The translations under genes and the position numbers were made by a program. This document shows positions 8,787 to 17,137 of a DNA stretch of 64,000 nucleotides, piece after piece. Under the pieces are notes generated by a model. That model ran no database searches. It saw only the letters and a list, made by a program, of their open reading frames with translations, and was not told the DNA's origin. The stretch lies in assembly GCA_020845475.1 (NCBI GenBank), contig JADLFN010000051.1, positions 1 to 64,000 of the forward strand, read 5' to 3'. The DNA comes from Planctomycetota bacterium. Lineage in GTDB: Bacteria; Planctomycetota; UBA8742; UBA2392. Position 1 is the first letter of the stretch. Each line of letters starts with the position of its first letter.

Positions 8787-9005
8787 CTACTTCCGCGACT
8801 GGCCGCCGGGGCCCTTGTTGGGGCGAGACTTGCGCGGGCTGCCCAGTTCTTTCCACTTGCGTTCCTGGCTCACGGAGAGCTTCTTGCGGCCCTTGCGGCG
8901 GCGGCGCGAAAGAACGGCGCGGCCGTCGGCGGTTTTCATGCGCTTGCGGAAACCGTGCGAGCGGTTGCGCTTGAGGTTGGAGTTCTGCGTCTTGATCTGT
9001 GCCAT
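8787..9005 (-). CDS. rpmH: 50S ribosomal protein L34 with C-terminal extension
   Basis: Large-subunit protein bL34. The core [20 protein letters not shown] and [15 protein letters not shown] is unmistakable. The product is 72 residues, against 44-50 for most bacteria, because of a basic tail of about 28 residues ([19 protein letters not shown]...). The ATG at 9005 gives [16 protein letters not shown]. The usual partner rnpA and the dnaA/yidC cluster are absent; its neighbours are ubiE and a Trm112-like gene. Confidence 0.93.
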   Translation of the reverse strand: MAQIKTQNSNLKRNRSHGFRKRMKTADGRAVLSRRRRKGRKKLSVSQERKWKELGSPRKSRPNKGPGGQSRK

Positions 9006-9086
9006 GGCAATTTCCCAATCGAGGGCGCAGAGAATATCGGCGGCAGGCAGGTTGTCAACGGCGGGAACACCGTTATGATTGCGCCC

Positions 9087-9332
9087 ATGAGCGACAGTCA
9101 AACCATCGATCCCGAGCTGTTGTCCATGCTCGTTTGCCCGCTGAGTCGGCGTCCGCTGACGCTGGTGGGCAATCGTCTGCTCTGCTACGAGTCGCGCAAG
9201 GCCTACCGCATAGAAGACGGCATTCCAATTATGTTGGTCGAGGAGGCCACGGACATTCCCGAGTCCGAACTCCCCGACCTATACAAAGGAAAGCCGGCGG
9301 TTACATCGCCTGAGCAATACCCGGCTGAGTAA
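9087..9332 (+). CDS. Trm112/YcaR-like zinc-ribbon-type small protein
   Basis: An 81-residue protein of the Trm112p/UPF0434 family: [20 protein letters not shown] followed by [26 protein letters not shown]. In this family the N-terminal half forms a small zinc-ribbon-like fold, but only Cys in LVCP and LLCYES are present, so zinc binding may be lost. Members activate methyltransferases or act near lipid A genes; none is adjacent. An alternative start four codons upstream (9075) is possible. Confidence 0.82.
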   Translation: MSDSQTIDPELLSMLVCPLSRRPLTLVGNRLLCYESRKAYRIEDGIPIMLVEEATDIPESELPDLYKGKPAVTSPEQYPAE

Positions 9333-9351
9333 CGAACTATCTACCGTCATG

Positions 9352-9377
9352 GGAAGGCGCAGATGCGCCTTCCTTTT
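9352..9377 (+). terminator. Terminator upstream of ileS
   Basis: Stem GGAAGGCGC (9352-9360), loop AGAT, GCGCCTTCC (9365-9373), then TTTT. A perfect 9-bp rho-independent structure between the Trm112-like gene and ileS; it could also act as a leader hairpin for ileS, whose ATG is 20 bp on. Confidence 0.8.
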
Positions 9378-9397
9378 GCATTTGATAAGAGATTGCC

Positions 9398-12370
9398 ATG
9401 ACCGACGAAAAGAACCGCTACAAGCAGACCGTGCTGCTGCCCAAGACCGACTTCCCCATGAAGGCCGACCTCGCCACGCGCGAGCCCGCACGCCGGCAGA
9501 AGTGGGACGCCATGAAGCTGTACGAGCAGATCCGGGCCGCGCGCAAGGGTGCCCAGCCCTGGGTGCTGCACGACGGCCCGCCCTACGCCAACGGCGACGC
9601 CCACACCGGCACGGGCATGAACAAGATACTCAAGGATACCGTCGTCAAGTTCCGCACCATGCAGGGCTTTGACGCACCCTACGTGCCTGGGTGGGACTGC
9701 CACGGGCTACCGATCGAGCACAAAGTGCTGGCCGATCTCGGCGGCGTGAAGCCGCCCAACATGACCGTGCTCGAACTGCGCAAAAAGTGCCTCGATTACG
9801 CGCACGGCTTCATCGACAAGCAGCGCCAGCAATTCAAGGCCACCGGCACGCTCGGCCGCTGGGAAAAGCCCTATCTCACCATAAACCCGGCCTATGAGGC
9901 CAATGTGCTGCAGGTTTTCGCCAGCCTGCACGAGCGCGGCTATATCACGCGAGCCAAGCGCCCCGTGCACTGGAGCTGGGCTGCGCAGAGTGCGCTGGCC
10001 GAAGCGGAACTCGAGTACGAGGACCGCACCGACCCCAGCGTGTACGTGCGCTTCCCGGTTTCGACGTGTGGCAAAGAGTGCAAGTTCCGCGAACTCGTTG
10101 AAGCGCGCGACGACCGCGAGGCCGTGTGGAGTTCGCTCGCGCTGCTGATCTGGACGACCACACCCTGGACGCTGCCCGCCAACGTCGCCGTAGCCGCGTC
10201 TTCGGGTGCGGAGTATGTGCTGGCGCGCTACGAGCGCGATGGCAAACGCGAGCACATCGTGCTGGCTCAGGCGCTGCTCTCGCGCGTGGCCGAAAAGGCA
10301 AAACTGCAGAACGTGAACGTGCTGGAAGTTTTCAGCGGCGCCGATCTTAAGGGCGTGGGCTACAGCCACCCGTTCCTGGAAACCGCGTGCCCTGTCGTGT
10401 TCGCTGACTACGTCACGCTCGAAGACGGCACGGGTTTGGTGCACACCGCGCCCGGCCACGGCAAAGAGGACTTTGACACGGGGAAAAAGGAAAGGCTGCC
10501 CGTGGTCTGCCCCATCGACGAAGCCGGCAAGTTCTTTACCGGTGACAGACTCAAGAAAGAGCTGCAACTCAGCCCCGCCTTTGAGGACACGCGCGGCTGG
10601 CTTAAGATGCTCGAGGGCCAGAATGTATTGAAGGCCAACCCGCTGATCGTCAACGAGCTGCGCGAAGAAGGCTGGCTGTTGCACACCGAGAACATCTCGC
10701 ACAGTTACCCGCATTGCTGGCGCACGCACGCGCCCGTGATCTTCCGCGTGACCGAGCAATGGTTCGTGCAGATCGACCATGTCGATCCCGACAAGAAGCT
10801 CAATCCCGAGGGCAAGACCCTGCGGGCGCGGCTGCTTGACGCCATTCACGCTTCCAAGTGGTTTCCCGCCTGGGGCGAAAACCGCATCAGCGCCATGATC
10901 GAAAACCGCCCCGACTGGTGCGTCTCGCGCCAGCGTTACTGGGGCATCCCGATACCGGCTTTCCGCGTGAAGGAAACCGGCGAGGTACTGTTGACGCGCG
11001 AGACCAACAAGCGCGTCGTCGAACTCGTGCGCCAGCACGGCAGCAACGTCTGGTTCGATGACGTGAACTGGCCGGCCGAGAAACTGCTGCCGCCGGAAGT
11101 CGCGGCCAAATACAAAGGCAAAACGCTGGAGAAAATGGGCGACATCTTTGACGTCTGGTTCGAGGCCGGCTCGAGCTTCCAGGCCGTGATGCGCGAGGAC
11201 GCCGAGCTGCTCGACAAGTTCCCCGCCAACATGTACCTCGAGGGCGACGACCAACACCGTGGCTGGTTCCAGGTTTCGCTGATATTGAGCGTGGCCACGA
11301 CCGGCGTTTCGCCCTTCAAACATTGCCTGACATGCGCGTTCGTCGTCGATGAAAAGGGCGAAAAGGGCAGCAAATCCAAGGGCAACATGTGGCCCATCGA
11401 CCAGGGCTGCAAAGACCTGGGCGCAGACCTGATACGCTATTATTTCGCAAGCCTTGACACGTCAAGCCCGGTGCCGGTGACGTACAAGCTCATCCAGGAC
11501 GGCGCCGAGGGTTACCGCAAGATCCGCAACACGTTCAGGGCGCTCGTTGGCAACCTTTTTGACTTTGACCCGGCCAGACACGCCCTGCCGCAGGAGCAAT
11601 TGACGGCGCTTGATCAATGGGCGCTCTCGCGAGCGGCGGCATGCGCGCAGGCCGTCACGGAGGCTTTTGACCGCTATGAATTCCACGTGGCGATGCGCGA
11701 GCTTACGCAGTTCTGCAACGTCACGCTCAGTGCCCAGTACATCGACGCCACCAAGGACACGCTCTATTGCGAGGGCGGGGAGAGCGCGAAACGTCGCAGC
11801 GCGCAGACGGCGATGAGCCACATCGCCAATCTGCTCTGCCGGCTCGTCGCGCCGATTCTCGTGCACAGCGCCGATGAAATGTGGGAGTTTACGCCGAAGG
11901 CCGCGGGCGAAGTGCCCAGCGTGCACATGGCCGCGTGGCCCGGCTCGCGCGAGTTCAGCCTGCGCAACGAAAAGCTCGATGCCGAGTTCGAGCGCGTGTT
12001 CAAGGTCAAGGCCGAGGTGGATCGCGTGCTCGACCGCCTGCGCAAGGAGAAAAAAATCGGCAAGGGCTACGACGCACGCGCCGTGCTGAGCTGCAAGCCT
12101 GAGCTGATGGCGTTGCTTGCTGGCACCGGCCAGGCGCGGCTGGCCGAGTACCTCAACGTCAGCGGCGTCGAATTGACCGATGCCTCGCACCACGCGGCGC
12201 TGGAGGGATTTGAACCGGCCACGGATGTGCAGGGTTTGTTCGTGCGCGTGCTGACGCTGGACGACAAAGCCTGCGTGCGCTGCTACCGCCGCACGGGCGA
12301 CGTCGGACAGTCGGCCAAGCACCCGGAGCTGTGCAAGCGCTGCGCGGATGTGGTGGGGGACAGCGTTTAG
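9398..12370 (+). CDS. ileS: Isoleucyl-tRNA synthetase
   Basis: Charges tRNA-Ile and edits valine. The 990-residue class I synthetase has the catalytic N-terminus GPPYANGDAHTGTGMNKILKD, in which the HIGH signature reads HTGT, then YVPGWDCHGLPIEHKV. The CP1 editing domain has TTTPWTLPANVAV and GTGLVHTAPGHGKEDF. WCVSRQRYWGIPIP follows, and the KMSKS loop reads GSKSKGN. The C-terminus has an anticodon-binding domain and a zinc finger, CVRC (residues about 962-965) and CKRC near the end. Length fits the bacterial type. The ATG has weak AGAGA upstream. Confidence 0.96.
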   Translation: MTDEKNRYKQTVLLPKTDFPMKADLATREPARRQKWDAMKLYEQIRAARKGAQPWVLHDGPPYANGDAHTGTGMNKILKDTVVKFRTMQGFDAPYVPGWDCHGLPIEHKVLADLGGVKPPNMTVLELRKKCLDYAHGFIDKQRQQFKATGTLGRWEKPYLTINPAYEANVLQVFASLHERGYITRAKRPVHWSWAAQSALAEAELEYEDRTDPSVYVRFPVSTCGKECKFRELVEARDDREAVWSSLALLIWTTTPWTLPANVAVAASSGAEYVLARYERDGKREHIVLAQALLSRVAEKAKLQNVNVLEVFSGADLKGVGYSHPFLETACPVVFADYVTLEDGTGLVHTAPGHGKEDFDTGKKERLPVVCPIDEAGKFFTGDRLKKELQLSPAFEDTRGWLKMLEGQNVLKANPLIVNELREEGWLLHTENISHSYPHCWRTHAPVIFRVTEQWFVQIDHVDPDKKLNPEGKTLRARLLDAIHASKWFPAWGENRISAMIENRPDWCVSRQRYWGIPIPAFRVKETGEVLLTRETNKRVVELVRQHGSNVWFDDVNWPAEKLLPPEVAAKYKGKTLEKMGDIFDVWFEAGSSFQAVMREDAELLDKFPANMYLEGDDQHRGWFQVSLILSVATTGVSPFKHCLTCAFVVDEKGEKGSKSKGNMWPIDQGCKDLGADLIRYYFASLDTSSPVPVTYKLIQDGAEGYRKIRNTFRALVGNLFDFDPARHALPQEQLTALDQWALSRAAACAQAVTEAFDRYEFHVAMRELTQFCNVTLSAQYIDATKDTLYCEGGESAKRRSAQTAMSHIANLLCRLVAPILVHSADEMWEFTPKAAGEVPSVHMAAWPGSREFSLRNEKLDAEFERVFKVKAEVDRVLDRLRKEKKIGKGYDARAVLSCKPELMALLAGTGQARLAEYLNVSGVELTDASHHAALEGFEPATDVQGLFVRVLTLDDKACVRCYRRTGDVGQSAKHPELCKRCADVVGDSV

Positions 12371-12393
12371 TCCAGGCGCCGGCAAAAGCAGCT

Positions 12394-12471
12394 ACCGCCA
12401 AGGACGCCAGGAACGCCAAGAACTGCGAAGACAAGCCAACTCTTGGCGGCCTTGGCGTTCTTGGCGGCTCC
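12394..12471. repeat. Stuttering word repeat W3 between ileS and purN (inverted arms)
   Basis: Left arm 12394-12423 repeats GCCAAGGAC, GCCAGGAAC, GCCAAGAAC. Right arm 12442-12471 repeats CTTGGCGGC, CTTGGCGTT, CTTGGCGGC, the reverse complement. The loop is 18 bp. It follows the ileS stop and could fold into a stable hairpin without a U-run. Confidence 0.75.
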
Positions 12472-12580
12472 AAATGCTGGTCTACCCATTGGAGGCGTCG
12501 CGTTCTTTCAATAATTCGGGGTTCCGCAAAGCGCCTGTTTCGTGATATGCTTGAAAGCCGCGTGGCAGGCAGGTTTGAGA

Positions 12581-13249
12581 ATGACGGCCAAAGTGAAACC
12601 CGTTACCGCAGTCATCCTGATTTCAGGTTCCGGCACCACCATGCAGAACCTGATTGAGCGTTCGCGCGACGGTCGCTGCAACCTTGAGGTGCTGGGCGTG
12701 ATCTCTTCCAAGGAGGCTGTGCCCGGCATCGAGCGCGCCAAAGCGCTGGGTGTGGACACGCGGGTGTGCAGCCGCGCCGATTACACCGATGCCGTCTCGT
12801 TCTCCAACGCGATCTTCAAGCTCATCGCCGCCAAGAAGCCCGACGTCGTGCTGCTGGCCGGCTTCTTGAGTTACCTGAATCTTCCGGCGCGTTACCGCGG
12901 GCATTGCATCAACGTGCATCCCTCGCTTCTGCCCAAGTACGGAGGCAAGGGTATGTACGGCATGAAAGTGCACGAGAAAGTCATCAAGCACCACGAGAAC
13001 GAAAGCGGCTGCACGGTGCACTTCGTTGACGATGTGTACGACCACGGCGCGATCATCCTGCAGCGAAAGGTGCCCGTGCTGCCTGAGGATACGCCCGTCA
13101 CGTTGGCTGAGCGCGTGCAGGCCGCCGAGCGCGAGGCTTACCCCGAAGCGATCAATCTTTATGCCGAGCACCGGCTGCTCCAGCAGGGCCCGGTGGTCAA
13201 AGTGCTGCCGCAGGCGCCGATCTCCGGCCGCTTCGCCAAGACAACTTGA
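12581..13249 (+). CDS. purN: Phosphoribosylglycinamide formyltransferase
   Basis: Transfers a formyl group from 10-formyl-THF to GAR, the third step of purine synthesis. The 222-residue protein has the family core ISGSGTTMQNLIE (phosphate loop), the catalytic INVHPSLLPKYGGKGMYG with Asn-His, and the later GCTVHFVDDVYDHGAIILQ with the conserved Asp. The ATG at 12581 is used; an upstream in-frame ATG at 12542 would add 13 residues of no family likeness. PurL, the next enzyme of the pathway, lies at 25882 on the other strand. Confidence 0.94.
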   Translation: MTAKVKPVTAVILISGSGTTMQNLIERSRDGRCNLEVLGVISSKEAVPGIERAKALGVDTRVCSRADYTDAVSFSNAIFKLIAAKKPDVVLLAGFLSYLNLPARYRGHCINVHPSLLPKYGGKGMYGMKVHEKVIKHHENESGCTVHFVDDVYDHGAIILQRKVPVLPEDTPVTLAERVQAAEREAYPEAINLYAEHRLLQQGPVVKVLPQAPISGRFAKTT

Positions 13250-13309
13250 GTTGAGTCCAAGACCGCGGGTTGACGCACTCGCGCGCGTTGCTACCATTCC
13301 GCCCTCTGT

Positions 13310-13385
13310 TGCGGGGTGGAGCAGTTGGCAGCTCGCAAGGCTCATAACCTTGAGGTCACTGGTTCGAATCCAGTCCCCGCTACCA
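13310..13385 (+). tRNA. tRNA-Met (CAU), initiator type
   Basis: A 76-nt cloverleaf with encoded CCA. The anticodon loop is CTCATAA and the T-arm is ACTGG/TTCGAAT/CCAGT. The first acceptor position is a T opposite T72, so pair 1-72 is unpaired as in initiator tRNA. The D-stem has A11-T24, also an initiator trait. The anticodon stem ends in AGG/CCT rather than the canonical three G-C pairs, a variant known from some initiators. It is followed by a terminator-like hairpin, and its 3' part is copied 167 bp downstream. Confidence 0.9.
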
Positions 13386-13420
13386 ACCAAGAATCAGGGC
13401 GCTCGAAAGGGCGCCCTGTT
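13353..13420 (+). repeat. 68-bp direct repeat, copy 1 (tRNA 3' part plus terminator)
   Basis: Runs from the variable loop of the tRNA-Met through the T-arm, acceptor strand and CCA, and through the hairpin GGGCGC...GCGCCC with a trailing TGTT. Identical over 68 bp to 13520-13587. Confidence 0.93.
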
Positions 13421-13519
13421 TACGTAGGGCGACAAGCTGCGCTTGTCGCTTGGTCAGCGGCTTGCGCCGCTGCCGCTCGGCGAAGCCTCGCTGAGCAAAC
13501 AGTCCACTGGACTGTTTGC
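13421..13519. repeat. 99-bp hairpin mosaic inserted between tRNA repeat copies
   Basis: Four separate palindromes follow one another almost without spacing. H1: GCGACAAGC/GCTTGTCGC at 13429-13449, 3-nt loop. H2: CAGCGGC/GCCGCTG at 13455-13472, 4-nt loop. H3: GCTCGGCGA/TCGCTGAGC at 13475-13496, one G-T pair. H4: GCAAACAGTCCA/TGGACTGTTTGC at 13495-13519, a perfect 25-bp palindrome. No coding capacity. Confidence 0.85.
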
Positions 13520-13587
13520 AGGTCACTGGTTCGAATCCAGTCCCCGCTACCAACCAAGAATCAGGGCGCTCGAAAGGGCGCCCTGTT
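13520..13587 (+). repeat. 68-bp direct repeat, copy 2 (tRNA fragment plus terminator)
   Basis: Exact second copy of 13353-13420. It contains the T-arm, acceptor 3' strand and CCA but no D-arm, anticodon arm or 5' acceptor strand, so it is not a functional tRNA. It ends 3 bp before the stop codon of the STAND gene and supplies a bidirectional terminator hairpin. Confidence 0.93.
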
Positions 13588-13590
13588 GAT

Positions 13591-16500
13591 TTAGGCGTTG
13601 GTTTCATCAACGAAGTAGCGAAACGGTGCGGTCTTGCATGAAGGGCAGGCCAGCAGGTCGTCCACCTTCTTGCGCGTGCCGCGTACGCGCGTACGGCAGT
13701 GTTCGCATTGCACGCGGATAATGCGCTCCGCCAGCGGGTCGCCCAGACCCTGCGCCCGCAGGTTGTCCAACAGCCGCCAAGCAGTCGCCAGCAGGATGTC
13801 CGAACTGTAATGGTCAAAGTCGTTCTTGTCTGCAAAGGCCTGCGCGGCCAGCAATGTTCGTGCGGCGTCTTCGCGCCGCTTCAGGGCCAGTTCCGCGCAT
13901 GCGCGGCTTGCAAACAGGAAGAACGTGACTGTTTCCTTGCGCAGTTGAAGTCCATCAACGAGTTTCGCCGCCGACGCAATGTCCTCGTGTGCTTTGGCCG
14001 CATCACCGCACTCGAGTCGGCACAGCGACGCAAACGCCAGCGCGATGGCAGATTCGATGGAGCGATTCAGCCCGCGTTCGATGGCCAGGGATTTTTCGTA
14101 GTGCTCTTGCGCGGCGGCCCATTCTTTGCGCGCAAACGCGACGTGCCCGAGGATCATGTTGGCACGACCGATGGCCATTTTGTCCGTGGCCTTCTCGGCA
14201 AGCGCAAGCGACTCACGCGCGCAGGCATCGCTTTCGTCGAGGCGATCGAGAAACAGGTAAAGGTCTGCAATGTGGCCCAGAGTGCGCGTAAGGCCGTGGC
14301 GCTCTCCCGCTTCGCGCAGTGCGCTTTCCGCCTGCAGGAAGCACTCCAGCGCGTCATCGAGACGGTCAACTGAACGATGAATCACGCCGATGTTGCCCGT
14401 TTGCACGGCGGCGGCCAGCGGCGCGCGCAGGCGGCTGAGCAATTGCAATGTCTCGTGGGCGCAGGCCAGGGCGTCTTCGGGTTTTGCAAGCGCGCGCAGC
14501 ACAATCGCCTTGCTGTTGAGGCACTCCACGAGCATGGGCATGTCGTCGCGCTGACGGATCAGGGGCTCGGCTTTGACAAAGGCGCCCAGTGCCTCCTCCG
14601 AACGCCGCTCCTGATAGGCCAGCCAGCCTGAATAAAGCAGCGCGTTCTGGTACGACACGGCGTCTTTGGCCTTTGTCGCGACTTCCAGTGCGCGTTCGAT
14701 ATCCGCGCGGGCATCGGCAAAGGCGCCGCGCTGGATGCGCACAAAGCCGCGCTCGGCCAGAGCCTTGGAAAGCATGGCATCGGCCAGGCCCGGCTGGCAG
14801 AGCTCGATGGCCTCGCCCAGGTTCTTCTCGGCGTCGAGCCAGCCATCGCTGTAAAAGCGCGCCTGCGCCAGCGCTGTATGCAGCCGAACGCGCGTTGCGA
14901 CGGCCGACTTGCCGGTGGCGTTGAGCGTGCGCTCAAGGCGCTCGATACGGTTGATCATCGGGCTGCGCAGCGTGAACAGCGGCGCGACGCCCAATAGCGC
15001 GCGAGCCGCCAATTCAGGCCGGTTCATGGCCAGGGCGAAATCCTGTGCGGCGAAGATGTTGTCGAGGTCGAGTTCGAGGCGGTCAAGCACTTCCGGCGCG
15101 TGGCGGCTGGCATAGCGCGCCTCCTGGTCGCGTGCGTAGTTGGCGTAGTACTCGACAAAGCGCCCGGTCAGCGCGTCCTCCTGCTCCGCGGTGTAGCCTT
15201 CGGCGCGCTTGCGGCGTCCAAATGAGCGAATGGGCGGCAGCAGCACAAAGCGCGTGCCATAGGGCGTGTCCTGCGTTTGCAGCAGTTGTTTCTCCAGCAG
15301 GCTTTGCACCAGCGCCGTGGAGTCGAGCGCTTCGTCGTTCGGGGGCTCCACGATGGCCTCGGCGGCCTCCAGAAAAAAGCCGCCTCGCATGAGGCAGAGC
15401 TGGCCAAAGGCCGACTTTTCCGCCGTTGAAAGCTGCTCATAGGCCCAATCCGCGGCATCGGGCGCGAAAATCGGCCGGCTCTCGGTGCTGGTCTTCTTTG
15501 CGGGGCGCTTGGTTTCGCGCTCGCGCTTGAGGCCGTCGTCGATTTCGTCGGGCGTCAGGTTGCCGGCCTGTGCCGCCGCAAGCTCAATCGCCAGCGGGTT
15601 GCCCTGCAGCCCGCGCACAATCGAGGCCACCCTGGGCCGGCTGGCATCCGTGAGCCTGAACTCAGGATTCGACTCCCGCGCGCGCGCCACGAAGAGCGAA
15701 GCCGCGTCACTGTCGTCGAGCACCTCGTATTCGCTGGGAGGCGTATTGAGCGGCTTGAGTTCGAGCACGCGCTCACCGGCCATCCCCATGGCTTCGCGGC
15801 TGGTGACGAGAAAGCGGCAACGCGGCGCGGCTGTGCGCCAGCGTTCTAGCAGCGGGCGGGCAAAGCGCTCGCCGCTTTCGCAGTTGTCGAGCACCAGCAA
15901 AAGCGGGGGGCGGAATTCAAGCGTGGCCGCAATGGCCTCAAGCGGGTCGGAATTGCCCAACGCCACTCCAAGAACGCCTGCGACCACCTGCGCCACCTGC
16001 TCGCGGTCACGCGCGCCGCTGCAATCACAAAGCCAGACGCCGCCGGGCAGGTGTTCAAGAAGCGCACGCCCGGCCTCCAGGGCCAGGCGTGACTTGCCGA
16101 GGCCCGAAGCGCCGGTGACGGTCACAAGCACGCCCTCGTTGTGGAGCCAGTTCTGCACCTGCGCCAGATCGTCGCTGCGGCCGATAAAGGTGCTTTTCGC
16201 CGGGCGCAGGTTCGTGGGCCAGACTCGCCGGCGTTTGTTCTGCGGCACGCGCGCCGCCGCCTTGGGCTCACCCGCAATGCGCACCGCGAGCATGGTTAGA
16301 TCGTCCTGCTGCGGGTGCTCGCCCACGAACTGCTTCAGGTCGTTGATGACGGAATTGACAATAACGCGTGCGTCGCCGTCGGCGGCGCAATCCAGCGCGC
16401 GCAACAGGCGCGGCTCGCCGAACTGGTCTTCATGCTTGTTGGGCGCCTCCGTCAGGCCGTCGGTGTAAAGGAACAGCGTGTCGCCTTTGCGCAGTTGCAC

Positions 16501-17055
16501 GGTTTGTTCGACGAGCATGTTCTCCATGGCCTGAACAAAGGCCGCACCCATGACCACGCCCTTGGCGAGCACACTTTGCAGGGGCGGAGTGCGCTCGGGG
16601 TTGTAGATGATGGGCGGCGTATGGCCCGCGCTGGCGAACGTGAGCTTCCAGTCGCGCAGATCGAGTACGCCATAAAACACGGTCACGAAGCTGTTGCCGG
16701 GCAAATCGGGGGCCAGGTCGGCGCAGGTGACGAGCAGCGTTTCGCGCGGAGAGCTGCGGCCCATGCCGTGGATCTGGATGGTCTTTTTGGCCACGGCCAT
16801 GGTCAGCGCGGCATCGACGCCATGGCCGGCAACATCGCCCATGACAATGCCGATTTCCCAGGGACTGACGGGCACGAAGTCGTAGAAATCGCCGCCCACG
16901 GCTTCGCAAGGCGCGTAGTGGGCAAAGAGGTCGAGCCCCTCAATCGCGGGTGTCTTGGGCAGCATGGAGAGCTGCACAGTGCGCGCCCGCTTCATGATCT
17001 TGGCCGTGGCCCGCTTGCGGGAACGTTCCTGCGGCTCGCTTGGCAAGTCGGGCAT
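13591..17055 (-). CDS. PP2C/SpoIIE phosphatase - NB-ARC STAND ATPase - TPR - zinc-ribbon fusion
   Basis: A 1154-residue cytosolic signalling protein. Residues about 20-258 are a SpoIIE-type PPM phosphatase (GGDFYDF 54-60, MGDVAGHGVDAAL, FASAGHTPPII, LYTDGLTEAPN, HPQQDDLTMLAVR). Around 295-560 lies an NB-ARC/AfsR-like ATPase with FIGRSDDLAQV, P-loop GASGLGKSRLA, Walker B LLLVLDNCES, and FLVTSREAM. Residues about 600-1090 are TPR-like repeats. The last 45 residues hold two CxxC pairs (CEHC, CPSC), a zinc ribbon. No DNA-binding HTH is present. The ATG at 17055 is preferred, because the longer frame would overlap the divergent 17138 gene. Likely an anti-sigma-antagonist or phosphoprotein phosphatase controlled by nucleotide-driven assembly; the target is unknown. 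Confidence 0.85.
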   Translation of the reverse strand: MPDLPSEPQERSRKRATAKIMKRARTVQLSMLPKTPAIEGLDLFAHYAPCEAVGGDFYDFVPVSPWEIGIVMGDVAGHGVDAALTMAVAKKTIQIHGMGRSSPRETLLVTCADLAPDLPGNSFVTVFYGVLDLRDWKLTFASAGHTPPIIYNPERTPPLQSVLAKGVVMGAAFVQAMENMLVEQTVQLRKGDTLFLYTDGLTEAPNKHEDQFGEPRLLRALDCAADGDARVIVNSVINDLKQFVGEHPQQDDLTMLAVRIAGEPKAAARVPQNKRRRVWPTNLRPAKSTFIGRSDDLAQVQNWLHNEGVLVTVTGASGLGKSRLALEAGRALLEHLPGGVWLCDCSGARDREQVAQVVAGVLGVALGNSDPLEAIAATLEFRPPLLLVLDNCESGERFARPLLERWRTAAPRCRFLVTSREAMGMAGERVLELKPLNTPPSEYEVLDDSDAASLFVARARESNPEFRLTDASRPRVASIVRGLQGNPLAIELAAAQAGNLTPDEIDDGLKRERETKRPAKKTSTESRPIFAPDAADWAYEQLSTAEKSAFGQLCLMRGGFFLEAAEAIVEPPNDEALDSTALVQSLLEKQLLQTQDTPYGTRFVLLPPIRSFGRRKRAEGYTAEQEDALTGRFVEYYANYARDQEARYASRHAPEVLDRLELDLDNIFAAQDFALAMNRPELAARALLGVAPLFTLRSPMINRIERLERTLNATGKSAVATRVRLHTALAQARFYSDGWLDAEKNLGEAIELCQPGLADAMLSKALAERGFVRIQRGAFADARADIERALEVATKAKDAVSYQNALLYSGWLAYQERRSEEALGAFVKAEPLIRQRDDMPMLVECLNSKAIVLRALAKPEDALACAHETLQLLSRLRAPLAAAVQTGNIGVIHRSVDRLDDALECFLQAESALREAGERHGLTRTLGHIADLYLFLDRLDESDACARESLALAEKATDKMAIGRANMILGHVAFARKEWAAAQEHYEKSLAIERGLNRSIESAIALAFASLCRLECGDAAKAHEDIASAAKLVDGLQLRKETVTFFLFASRACAELALKRREDAARTLLAAQAFADKNDFDHYSSDILLATAWRLLDNLRAQGLGDPLAERIIRVQCEHCRTRVRGTRKKVDDLLACPSCKTAPFRYFVDETNA

Positions 17056-17101
17056 GGCGGGGCCTGGCTGTGTGGAAGCACGAGTATAACCCGTGACCGT
17101 G

Positions 17102-17129
17102 TTGCAATCACGGGCGGGCGCGCTAACTT
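17102..17129 (+). promoter_or_regulatory. Predicted promoter of the 17138 gene (near-leaderless)
   Basis: TTGCAA at 17102-17107, 16 bp, TAACTT at 17124-17129. A start about 7 nt after the -10 element would fall near 17136, two bases before the ATG, suggesting a leaderless mRNA. Confidence 0.45.
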
Positions 17130-17137
17130 CGTCACCC

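Noticed and set aside
9707..11323. A 538-residue minus-strand frame opposite ileS
   Set aside because: Antisense shadow of IleRS catalytic and editing domains.
13520..13587. Second tRNA-Met gene
   Set aside because: Only the T-arm, acceptor 3' strand and CCA are present; the D-arm, anticodon arm and 5' strand are missing.
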